DNA from: Deltaproteobacteria bacterium
GTDB lineage: Bacteria; Desulfobacterota; Syntrophia; Syntrophales; UBA5619
DNA: 5,317 nucleotides
Direction: 5' to 3'
Assembly (NCBI GenBank): GCA_026388365.1
Contig: JAPLJW010000039.1
Location: forward strand, 1-5,317
Position 1 is the stretch's first letter; the number at the start of each line of letters is the position of its first letter. This document shows positions 1 through 5,187 of this stretch, in pieces. The notes under the pieces are model-generated. The model did no database searches, was not told where the DNA came from, and saw only the letters and a list, made by a program, of their open reading frames with translations. Position numbers and translations under genes: made by a program.

Positions 1-60
1 GGATCCGGCGACCCCTTTCACGGGAGAGATCCTTGCAAAACGCTTCCAAATATGTTCCCC

Positions 61-92
61 GTCCCTTGACGGCAGGGGGTTACGGGGTGGGT
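61..92. repeat. C/G-rich intergenic repeat, copy A
   Basis: GTCCCTTGACGGCAGGGGG followed by TTACGGGGTGGGT resembles the very common proteobacterial intergenic repeat of the form CTCCC..GGCGGGAGAGGGT..GGGTG. It is related to the reverse complement of the element at 121-165, so the two copies face each other across a short spacer holding the hairpin CTGCA-ACA-TGCAG (97-109). Confidence 0.5.
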
Positions 93-120
93 TAAGCTGC
101 AACATGCAGATTTCATGGCA

Positions 121-165
121 CCCTCCCCCCCACCCTGACCCTCTCCCGCCAGGGGGGAGGGGAGA
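121..165. repeat. C/G-rich intergenic repeat, copy B (inverted relative to copy A)
   Basis: CCCTCCCCCC (121-130) is the exact reverse complement of GGGGGGAGGG (152-161). The intervening CACCCTGACCCTCTCCCGCC has the familiar form of a dispersed repeat seen in many proteobacterial intergenic regions. It lies about 60 bases beyond the lipoprotein stop. It could act as a boundary hairpin for that transcript. Confidence 0.6.
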
Positions 166-212
166 TATCGCGGTACTTTTGCAATGACCTCGGGAGCAAA
201 AATCGTCAGTTC

Positions 213-227
213 CCCCTTAAAAAGGGG
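213..227. repeat. Small hairpin directly after the lipoprotein stop codon
   Basis: CCCCTT (213-218) pairs with AAGGGG (222-227) around AAA, immediately 3' of the lipoprotein TAA. A TTTTT run occurs only about 12 bases further on, so it is at best a weak terminator or an mRNA-stabilising hairpin. Confidence 0.4.
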
Positions 228-446
228 TTACTTGCGAGTCCCCTCGACCGGGACGCCCCACCAGCCATCTTCCCGGGACTTCTGTACCTCGTTCGGGCTG
301 ACCTGTTTATAGCCATGCATGCTGAACTTCATATGTTCCCAGTTCTTGTACATGGAGTCGTGTTCATAAAATCCCGACTCACGCGCCGCAGCGCCACAAC
401 CTGCGAGGAAAAGAACCGCCGTCAAAACCAAAAATAGTCGCTTCAT
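228..446 (-). CDS. Small lipoprotein of unknown function (72 aa)
   Basis: The N-terminus MKRLFLVLTAVLFLAGC is a textbook lipoprotein signal: two basic residues, a hydrophobic core and an LAGC lipobox with the lipidated cysteine at residue 17. Residue +2 is Gly, so no Asp sorting signal holds it at the inner membrane. The mature part is only about 56 residues and carries FYEHDSMYKNWEHMKFS (27-43), a HGYKQ turn (44-48) and a C-terminal DGWWGVPVE (60-68). I remember similar small lipoproteins with HD-x-MYKNWDH and GWWGIPV blocks in deltaproteobacterial genomes, with no function assigned; this is recollection, not a search result. The ATG at 446 has AAGGAG about 7 bases upstream (GGAGATCAAC-ATG), so the gene is well supported despite its size. 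A 227-base gap separates it from the acyltransferase, so it probably has its own promoter. Confidence 0.85.
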   Translation of the reverse strand: MKRLFLVLTAVLFLAGCGAAARESGFYEHDSMYKNWEHMKFSMHGYKQVSPNEVQKSREDGWWGVPVEGTRK

Positions 447-673
447 GTTGATCTCCTTTCGAAGGGTCCCTCGGTTCCCGCCGGGATCGCTGCGTGTATA
501 AAATCACGGCGCCCGACGATCCGATTGTTTATAGAACTACGACAAACTGCCGTATTTGTCAATCCGGGATAGCCCGTTAATTTACATCAGCCAACCGCTT
601 TGCGAGCGCCGCCCGATCCCCCGGTGCATGCGGGCAACGGCGTCTGAAAATGATCTGTGAGTCCAGTCCGGCT
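447..673. other. 227-base gap between acyltransferase and lipoprotein genes
   Basis: The gap should hold the lipoprotein promoter. On the minus strand there is a TTGACA (562-557) and a TATAAA (533-528), but their 23-base spacing is too long for a standard sigma-70 promoter. GACAAA (541-546) and TTTGTC (555-560) form a six-base dyad overlapping that TTGACA, and TCCCG-C-CGGGA (476-486) is a second dyad. No gene or terminator with a T-run is visible. Confidence 0.4.
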
Positions 674-1609
674 TTACATGGCCGCGCAGTCCCGGCGGTA
701 CTTTTCGTCAAGCATCCGTTCGATGCTTTCCATGACGATCCGCGTCACCCCCTCGAACTGCTCCCGATAGCGCTGCTGCGATTCCCGGGACAGGAGGCGG
801 AACGGCTCGCGGATTCGGAAGTCTTTGAGCTGGTCTTTCACGGAGAGCGGTTCGCCGATCCGGTAGGTGATCCGGCCGCTCCGAGCAAAGGGGATGCTCC
901 CCCGGTACACCTCTTCGGAGTTGTTGCAGGCGACCGGGACGATCCGTTTTTCCGTGTGGAGGGCGAGCTGGGCGAGGCCGGTACGGCCTTCGGCCAGCTT
1001 CACGGAACGGGTTCCCTCCGGAAAGATGATCAGGTTGAGCTTCTGCTCGCAGAGGGCCGCGCGGCTCAATTCCGCGACCTTCTCCATCACCCCTTCGTAT
1101 TGCACCCGAATAAATTCCGCAAACTGCTCTCCCATCGCCTGGACCGCCTCGATTGCGGCTCGCTCCTGCGGCCCGGCCTCTTCAAGACGGCCCTCAATCA
1201 TGTCCCTGACCGCGCGGTAGAGGCCCTTGTCCATTCTGCGGTTGAATGTCTTCCGGTAATATTCCTCGATGAGATACCCCATCGACGGCACGGGGATGAG
1301 GTTGCAGAGGTCAAGCCCCTTCGCCAGGAAGGCGTTTTTGTAATACTTGGCCTTCACCCAGACGGTCGTAAAGGGAAATTCACGCATTTTAAAAAGCTTG
1401 TACTGAAAGGGCCAGTAGTTGAACCGGTCCGTGTGGTTCATCGCAAAGATCACGTTCTCCCCGCGGGGAATCCGTTCGGCATTTTCGATCCGGATGTCCA
1501 CTTTCTGAAAGATGTGGTAGTTGGGCAGAAGCAGGAAATAAGCCACGATCTTCTGGCCCAGCGGCCGGGAGACCAGCTTAATTTTCTTCAGATAGTCGAT
1601 GTCGATCAC
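674..1609 (-). CDS. PlsC-type (LPLAT superfamily) glycerolipid acyltransferase with altered HX4D motif
   Basis: This 311-residue protein is read from a GTG at 1609, chosen because AAGGAGG lies 5 bases upstream; the longer frame from the ATG at 1654 begins inside a palindromic repeat and lacks a good ribosome site. The FPEGTRS block (196-202, in NLIIFPEGTRS) is the substrate-binding motif of acylglycerol-phosphate acyltransferases, and IVPVACNNSEE (223-233) resembles the conserved region after it. The first motif reads NHTDRFN (58-64): H59 is present, but the position of the charge-relay aspartate is N64 (codon AAC). The distance from H59 to FPEGTR is about 137 residues, against roughly 70 in E. 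coli PlsC, so there is a charged, probably helical insertion around residues 112-185. A hydrophobic stretch (IVAYFLLL, 21-28) suggests membrane association. It may acylate phosphatidate precursors or another lipid; the adjacent LPS genes make a lipid A role possible but unproven. Confidence 0.82.
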   Translation of the reverse strand: MIDIDYLKKIKLVSRPLGQKIVAYFLLLPNYHIFQKVDIRIENAERIPRGENVIFAMNHTDRFNYWPFQYKLFKMREFPFTTVWVKAKYYKNAFLAKGLDLCNLIPVPSMGYLIEEYYRKTFNRRMDKGLYRAVRDMIEGRLEEAGPQERAAIEAVQAMGEQFAEFIRVQYEGVMEKVAELSRAALCEQKLNLIIFPEGTRSVKLAEGRTGLAQLALHTEKRIVPVACNNSEEVYRGSIPFARSGRITYRIGEPLSVKDQLKDFRIREPFRLLSRESQQRYREQFEGVTRIVMESIERMLDEKYRRDCAAM

Positions 1610-1622
1610 ACTTCCCTCCTTG

Positions 1623-1656
1623 GGATGGGGAGATATGCCGCATCCTGTCCCCATCC
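1623..1656. repeat. Palindromic element upstream of the acyltransferase gene (copy 1)
   Basis: GGATGGGGA (1623-1631) pairs perfectly with TCCCCATCC (1648-1656) around a 16-base centre containing ATGCCGCAT. The right half is identical over 15 bases (1640-1654) to copy 2 at 5170-5184, while the left arm has diverged by substitutions and a one-base deletion. It sits immediately 5' of the ribosome site of the acyltransferase gene and provides the upstream ATG at 1654 that can mislead start calling. Confidence 0.78.
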
Positions 1657-1683
1657 GGTCCTGTTTATTTTAAGTCGAAATGA

Positions 1684-1701
1684 ATAGGGCGCTGTCCCTA
1701 T
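1684..1701. repeat. Short inverted repeat containing the kdsB stop codon
   Basis: ATAGGG (1684-1689) pairs with CCCTAT (1696-1701) around a six-base centre. The kdsB stop TAG (1700-1698 on the minus strand) lies inside one arm. Read on the minus strand the hairpin is followed by a moderately T-rich stretch (TTCATTT), so a weak terminator is possible, but there is no clean T-run. The GGGACAG/CTGTCCC style resembles the two larger palindromes in this window. Confidence 0.5.
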
Positions 1702-2453
1702 CGAGTCGTTTCTTCTCCTGTGACCAGGCGCCGGACGCGCTCCAATTCCTGGGGGGTGTCCACCTCGACGGAATCGTGCGGGGTCAAGACCACCTTGATC
1801 CGGTAGCCGTGTTCGAGAGCGCGGAGCTGTTCGAGCGCCTCCAGGCGCTCCAGGACCCCCTCGGGGAGGGCGGTGAAGGTGCGCAGAAAATCACGGCGGT
1901 AGGCGTAGATCCCGTGGTGCTTGAAGTATTCGGCCTTTTTCCCCGGGTCGCGGACGAAGGGGATTGTCGCGCGGCTGAAGTAGAGGGCGAAATGGTCGCG
2001 GTCGAAGACGACCTTGACGGCGTTCGGGTGGCTGATCTCCTCGTCGCGGACGATCCGGTAGATCAGCGTGGACATGGGGATGGAGGCGTCCGCCAGAAGC
2101 GGCCCGACCACCTCGTCCACCTGGGCCGGCTCAAAGAGGGGTTGATCTCCCTGGATATTGACAACGATGTCGTCGTCCCGCAGCCCCATGGTTTCAACCG
2201 CCTCGGCGATCCGGTCCGTTCCGGAGCGGTGGCGGGGCGAGGTCATCACCGCCCGGCCGCCGAAGGACCGGACCGCAGCGAAGATCCGTTCATCGTCGGT
2301 GGCTACAGCCGCCGAAGATAAAGTCTTCGCCCGGAAGACCCGTTCATAGACGTGTTGGATCATCGGTTTTCCGCAGAGATCGGCAAGCGGTTTCCCCGGA
2401 AAGCGGCTCGATTCGTAACGCGACGGGATGATGCAGACAACCTGGACGGGCAT
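1698..2453 (-). CDS. kdsB: 3-deoxy-manno-octulosonate cytidylyltransferase, probably the Kdo8N-using type
   Basis: This 251-residue nucleotidyltransferase activates Kdo (or Kdo8N) with CTP to the CMP-sugar donor used by the Kdo transferase WaaA. Motifs in order are IIPSRYESSRFPGKPL (8-23), SGTDR (77-81), NIQGDQP (99-105), ALYFSRATIPF (156-166), HHGIYAYRRDFL (179-190), LEALEQLRALE (204-214) and SVEVDTPQEL (228-237). E. coli KdsB has, from memory, SGTER, QGDEP and SRAPIPW at three of these places. SGTDR, QGDQP and SRA-x-IPF are what I recall in Shewanella KdsB, which uses Kdo8N, and kdnBA lie nearby. The ATG at 2453 is chosen because AAGGA sits 8 bases upstream, overlapping the hldD stop; a second ATG at 2462 is possible. 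The open frame runs back to 2750 inside hldD, but that extension is low-complexity and not real. The TAG stop lies in the arm of a small inverted repeat. Confidence 0.93.
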   Translation of the reverse strand: MPVQVVCIIPSRYESSRFPGKPLADLCGKPMIQHVYERVFRAKTLSSAAVATDDERIFAAVRSFGGRAVMTSPRHRSGTDRIAEAVETMGLRDDDIVVNIQGDQPLFEPAQVDEVVGPLLADASIPMSTLIYRIVRDEEISHPNAVKVVFDRDHFALYFSRATIPFVRDPGKKAEYFKHHGIYAYRRDFLRTFTALPEGVLERLEALEQLRALEHGYRIKVVLTPHDSVEVDTPQELERVRRLVTGEETTR

Positions 2454-2467
2454 GAATGACATCCTTA
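2454..2467 (-). promoter_or_regulatory. kdsB ribosome-binding site overlapping the hldD stop codon
   Basis: On the minus strand the hldD stop TAA runs directly into AAGGA, eight bases before the kdsB ATG at 2453. This overlap indicates translational coupling of the two LPS genes and decides the kdsB start over the far-upstream in-frame ATG. Confidence 0.8.
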
Positions 2468-3436
2468 CAGATAGGGATCCGGCTCGAGGAGGTGCGCCTT
2501 CACGTAATCCGCAACCGCCTCCTCCAACGGACGAAACACGGCCGGGCAGCCGGCGGCCCGGAGCTTCTCCATTTTCGCCTCGGTGAAATACTGATACTGC
2601 CCCCGGATCTCCCCCGGCATCTCGATATAGTCGATGGCCGGCGGGAGGTTCAGCGCGGCGAACACCGCCCGGATCAGATCGCTCCAGGTCCGCGCCTTCC
2701 CTGTCCCGAGGTTGAAGATCCCGTTCGCCTCCCCGTGGTTCAGGAGCCACCAGAGGACCTCGACGCAGTCCTTGACATAGACGAAGTCCCGCATCTGCCC
2801 GCCGTCCGGATATTCCGGCCGGTACGATTTGAAAAGCCGGACCTTTCCCGTTTCACGGATCTGGTGGAACGCCTTGAAGACCACGCTGGTCATGTCCCCC
2901 TTATGGTACTCGTTCGGACCGAAGACGTTGAAGAACTTGACTCCGGCGACCCTATCCGCGATTCCCTCGCGAATGACCCTCATGTCGAAGAGCTGCTTGG
3001 AGTAGCCGTACAGGTTGATCGGCCGGAGGCCCCGGGTCGTTTCGTCCGCGTCAGAGAAGCCCTGTGCGCCGCCGCCGTACGTCGCCGCGGAACTCGCGTA
3101 GATGAACCGGATTCCGTGCGCGATCGCCCAGTCCGCCAGAATGCAGGTGTAGTGGAAATTGTTCTCCATGAGGTAATCGGCGTCCCGCTCCGTTGTCGAG
3201 GAGCAGGCGCCCATATGGACAATCGCCTCGATGGGGAAGGGAACCCGGTCCGTCTCGACCATCCGGAAGAAGGCGTCCTTGTGGAGGTAGTCGGCGTACC
3301 GGCGCTTCACGAGGTTCTGCCACTTCTCGGACGTCCCCAATTCATCGACGACGACGATGTTGCCGATCCCCCCCGCGTTCAGCTTCGCAATGAAGGCGCT
3401 CCCGATGAATCCGGCGCCGCCGGTGACGACGATCAT
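2465..3436 (-). CDS. hldD: ADP-L-glycero-D-manno-heptose 6-epimerase
   Basis: This 323-residue short-chain (extended SDR) epimerase converts ADP-D-glycero-beta-D-manno-heptose to the L-glycero form used for the LPS inner core. The N-terminal dinucleotide site is TGGAGFIGSAF (5-15), followed by VVDEL (29-33). The active site shows SSAATYG (115-121), the YGYSK pair Y143/K147, and KFFNVFGPNEYHKGDMTS (167-184). K179 aligns by context with the second catalytic lysine (K178) of E. coli HldD. The length is slightly above the roughly 310 residues of E. coli. The ATG at 3436 is preceded by a GGAGAGGA ribosome site. The stop TAA at 2467-2465 overlaps the ribosome site of kdsB, so the two are very likely translationally coupled. 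Upstream lies a 490-base repeat-rich gap and a terminator-like hairpin, so its promoter is probably in that gap, though I could not identify one. Confidence 0.95.
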   Translation of the reverse strand: MIVVTGGAGFIGSAFIAKLNAGGIGNIVVVDELGTSEKWQNLVKRRYADYLHKDAFFRMVETDRVPFPIEAIVHMGACSSTTERDADYLMENNFHYTCILADWAIAHGIRFIYASSAATYGGGAQGFSDADETTRGLRPINLYGYSKQLFDMRVIREGIADRVAGVKFFNVFGPNEYHKGDMTSVVFKAFHQIRETGKVRLFKSYRPEYPDGGQMRDFVYVKDCVEVLWWLLNHGEANGIFNLGTGKARTWSDLIRAVFAALNLPPAIDYIEMPGEIRGQYQYFTEAKMEKLRAAGCPAVFRPLEEAVADYVKAHLLEPDPYL

Positions 3437-3548
3437 CTATTCCTCTCCATTATCCCTGTTTGTCCCACCGCTGTTTCATAGCGCGATGTAGCCGCCATCT
3501 CTGAATTTTCCAACACGGCGCTTGGAACGCGGCTTCCGCGGCGCTCAA

Positions 3549-3670
3549 GATCTTTTCCCGACCCTGCGCCTCCTCTCTACGCTGCAAAGGCAAAACTCGC
3601 GCCTATGGCGCTCAAACAGTTGCCTTTGCGGGCGCTCCGCTACGGGGGCAGGGTGCCCCGGGAAAATATC
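3549..3670. repeat. 122-base nested inverted repeat between kdnA and hldD
   Basis: Four arm pairs nest around a centre near 3605: GATCTTTTCCCG (3549-3560) with CGGGAAAATATC (3659-3670), one mismatch; CCCTG (3562-3566) with CAGGG (3649-3653); GCAAAGGCAA (3584-3593) with TTGCCTTTGC (3620-3629), perfect; and GCGCC (3599-3603) with GGCGC (3607-3611) around a TAT loop. The size and imperfect dyad recall ERIC-type intergenic repeats in architecture, though not in sequence. I see no convincing coding potential inside it. Confidence 0.7.
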
Positions 3671-3810
3671 CATTCGCGCCTTCCGGAATCCTACCGTCCC
3701 GCGCCGCCAAGCTTTTCAACCTTCAACTGCGGAGCGCCAGCACGCCAGTACCAGACTTTTCACTCTCTAAGCCGCCCAGGGCCGACGGCCTTCGCTAGGG
3801 CCGCATTGGA

Positions 3811-3882
3811 GATTTTAGCATCAAAAATGTCCAGCGGCCCGGCGAAGGGCCCGAGGCCCTGGACAGCGCAAGTCTTAAAATC
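3811..3882. repeat. 72-base nested inverted repeat enclosing the kdnA terminator
   Basis: GATTTTA (3811-3817) and TAAAATC (3876-3882) are exact reverse complements that enclose the TGTCCAG/CTGGACA stem (3828-3834 / 3859-3865). A further GGCCG (3799-3803) and CGGCC (3891-3895) pair flanks them. Several concentric short stems around one centre suggest either a mobile palindromic element that brought a terminator with it or an extended structured 3' region of the kdnA transcript. Confidence 0.55.
3823..3865 (-). terminator. Probable intrinsic terminator after kdnA
   Basis: On the minus strand TGTCCAG (3865-3859) pairs with CTGGACA (3834-3828), an inner GGCCC/GGGCC stem closes a six-base loop, and the structure is followed directly by TTTTT (3827-3823). 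It begins about 61 bases after the kdnA stop. No T-run follows on the plus strand, so the direction fits kdnBA. The loop region between the outer and inner stems is imperfect, which lowers certainty. Confidence 0.62.
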
Positions 3883-3926
3883 ACGCCTCTCGGCCGAATC
3901 TCGGGAGGGAGGGTGTTCCCTGGCTT

Positions 3927-5123
3927 TTACAGCGTCGCGGCCGCCTTCTCGATCCCCTTCTTTATGGCCTTGAGCTGGGCGGCGGTCATCTTCACGTTGA
4001 TCCCCATGATGAGCGTCCGGCCGAGGAGATCCTCCGCGTGGGGGATCGCCTTGCGGCTGTACTTCAGCTTCCGGTTGCGCTTGTCCTTGAAGGGGCTTGT
4101 CGTCTGGGCCGTGGATTTGGCGAGGAAATGCTCCCAGTTGGGGACGTAATGCCAGAAGTTGTCCTTAAAGCAGACCGTACCGACCCCCTCGGCCGAAAGG
4201 GCCTTCTGGAAGGCCTTTGCCTGCTTCGCCGTCGGGAGGTTGAAGCCCAGGTGGGTGGCCGAGTCACCCTGGGGGTCGGGCACCGCCCGGAATTTCAGGC
4301 CGGGGATCGGGGCCAGCATCTCCTCGATCGCCGCCTTGTTCTTTCTCTGGGCGGCCAGGACCCGGTTGAGCTTCCGGAGCTGGGCAAGGCCGATGCCCCC
4401 CTGGATTTCATTCATCCGGTAGTTGAAGCCGAGGAGCGTCCGGCCGTCGAGCGCCCGGCTGACCGTGGAGATGTGGTCGTGGCCGTGGTCATGGTACCAT
4501 TCGGCGCGGTGGTAGAGATCCAGGTCGTCGGTGAGGATCATCCCGCCCTCGCCAGTGGTGATCGTCTTGTAGTGGTCAAAGCTGAAGATCCCCATCTGGC
4601 CGATGGTGCCCGTCATCTTCCCCTTGATACTCGCCCCGCAGGCCTGGGCGTTGTCCTCCAGGACGAGGAGCTTGTGCTTCTTGGCCACCTTCATGATCTT
4701 GTCCATCCGCGCGGGCGCCCCGCACATGTGGACGGGGATGATCACCTTGGTGCTCGGCGTGATCTTGCTGGGGATGTCGTCGGGATCGAGGTTGAGGGTG
4801 TCGTCGATGTCCGCCATGACGGGCATGGCGCCGACCTCGAGGACCGCCTCGTAGGTGGCCATGAAGGTGAAGGCCGGACAGATCACCTCGTCGCCGGGTC
4901 CCACGTCAAGGGCCGTGAGGGCGATCTTGAGGGCCGAGGAGCCGGAACTCACTCCGAGGGCGTACTGAGACCCGAAATATTTGGCAAAAGCCTTCTCGAA
5001 ATCACGGACCTTCCAGATTCCCTGCCGTTCCTTGTCGAGGGAATAGCGGGCGAAAATCCCCGTCTCGAAGAGAACCGTGATCTCCTTCAGTTCTTCCTTT
5101 CCGATCAGTTCCGCACCGGCCAT
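3927..5123 (-). CDS. kdnA: DegT/DnrJ/EryC1/StrS-family PLP aminotransferase; probable 8-amino-3,8-dideoxy-manno-octulosonate (Kdo8N) transaminase KdnA
   Basis: This 398-residue protein is full length for the sugar aminotransferase family (fold type I, PLP-dependent, cytoplasmic). Visible landmarks are the PLP phosphate-binding SSGSSALK (59-66), VHMCGAPARMDKI (131-143), LEDNAQACGAS (155-165) with D157 expected to contact the PLP ring nitrogen, SFDHYKTITTGEGG (181-194) with K186 as the internal aldimine lysine, DHGHDHI (212-218) and NYRMNEIQGGIGLAQLRKL (234-252). The DHGHDHI, DPQGDSA (283-289) and NFWHYVPNW (322-330) stretches match what I remember of Shewanella KdnA, which aminates 8-oxo-Kdo to Kdo8N. 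The start is supported by AAGGAGG nine bases upstream of the ATG at 5123. An Fe-dehydrogenase C-terminus lies just upstream, and a terminator-like hairpin follows about 61 bases after the stop. Family is certain; substrate is strong inference. The alternative is another nucleotide- or free-sugar aminotransferase. Confidence 0.88.
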   Translation of the reverse strand: MAGAELIGKEELKEITVLFETGIFARYSLDKERQGIWKVRDFEKAFAKYFGSQYALGVSSGSSALKIALTALDVGPGDEVICPAFTFMATYEAVLEVGAMPVMADIDDTLNLDPDDIPSKITPSTKVIIPVHMCGAPARMDKIMKVAKKHKLLVLEDNAQACGASIKGKMTGTIGQMGIFSFDHYKTITTGEGGMILTDDLDLYHRAEWYHDHGHDHISTVSRALDGRTLLGFNYRMNEIQGGIGLAQLRKLNRVLAAQRKNKAAIEEMLAPIPGLKFRAVPDPQGDSATHLGFNLPTAKQAKAFQKALSAEGVGTVCFKDNFWHYVPNWEHFLAKSTAQTTSPFKDKRNRKLKYSRKAIPHAEDLLGRTLIMGINVKMTAAQLKAIKKGIEKAAATL

Positions 5124-5150
5124 AATCTCAATCCTCCTTCATCTTCCCCG

Positions 5151-5187
5151 AAAATGGGGACACGATGCGGCATCCTGTCCCCATTTT
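5151..5187. repeat. 37-base near-perfect palindrome between kdnB and kdnA (copy 2)
   Basis: AAAATGGGGA (5151-5160) is the exact reverse complement of TCCCCATTTT (5178-5187). Inside it GATGC (5164-5168) pairs with GCATC (5170-5174), and two of the three intervening positions also pair, so the whole 37 bases form one stem with a single mismatch. The right half shares the 15-mer GCATCCTGTCCCCAT with the palindrome at 1623-1656. The A4/T4 flanks make it look like a bidirectional terminator or attenuator within the kdnBA transcript. It could equally be a REP-like mobile palindrome; no transposase is visible. Confidence 0.8.

Larger units (their letters stand above)
3437..3926. other. 490-base gene-free gap between kdnA and hldD, rich in hairpins
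   Basis: No open frame here looks like a protein: the candidates are arginine/serine-rich, lie opposite to all real genes and lack ribosome sites. Besides the two nested repeats listed separately, the gap holds small perfect hairpins: CGCGG-CTT-CCGCG (3528-3540), GGGGCA-GGG-TGCCCC (3645-3659) and AGGGA/TCCCT (3906-3910 / 3917-3921, just after the kdnA stop). A 10-base arm GGCGCTCCGC (3631-3640) has its exact reverse complement at 3729-3738. The hldD promoter is expected in the left part, but no good -35/-10 pair is visible. Confidence 0.7.

Noticed and set aside
2..187. Open plus-strand frame entering from the left edge (DPATPFTGEILAKRF...)
   Set aside because: Most of it is a translation of the dispersed repeats (HPDPLPPGGRG style). 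Too little precedes the repeat to support a gene end.
528..562. TTGACA/TATAAA promoter for the lipoprotein gene
   Set aside because: The spacing is 23 bases, outside the usual 16-19, so it is only mentioned in the gap entry.
650..1687. Long plus-strand open frame (345 codons) opposite the acyltransferase gene
   Set aside because: It mirrors the real gene in GC-rich DNA. Its product has no recognisable motif, and the minus strand has FPEGTR plus a good ribosome site.
1680..2321. Plus-strand open frame opposite kdsB
   Set aside because: It is a shadow of kdsB with no motif and no ribosome site of note.
2454..2750. N-terminal extension of the KdsB frame into hldD
   Set aside because: The extra residues are Arg/Gly/Pro-rich, overlap hldD and are absent from the KdsB family. 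The ATG at 2453 has a ribosome site and gives the normal length.
3446..3475. GATAAT as a -10 box for hldD
   Set aside because: It lies so close to the start codon that the transcript would begin within the ribosome site, and the -35 match is poor.
2456..3481. Long plus-strand open frame (341 codons) opposite hldD
   Set aside because: It is antisense to a gene with all HldD landmarks; the product is Asp/Val/Pro/Arg-rich with no family features.
3437..3926. CRISPR array or integron attC site
   Set aside because: The inverted repeats are not regularly spaced direct repeats, there are no spacers of constant length, and no attC-type core sites are seen.
3522..3973. Plus-strand frames of 82 and 122 codons in the kdnA-hldD gap
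   Set aside because: They translate hairpin repeats, lack ribosome sites and are Arg/Ser-rich; the second runs into the antisense of kdnA.
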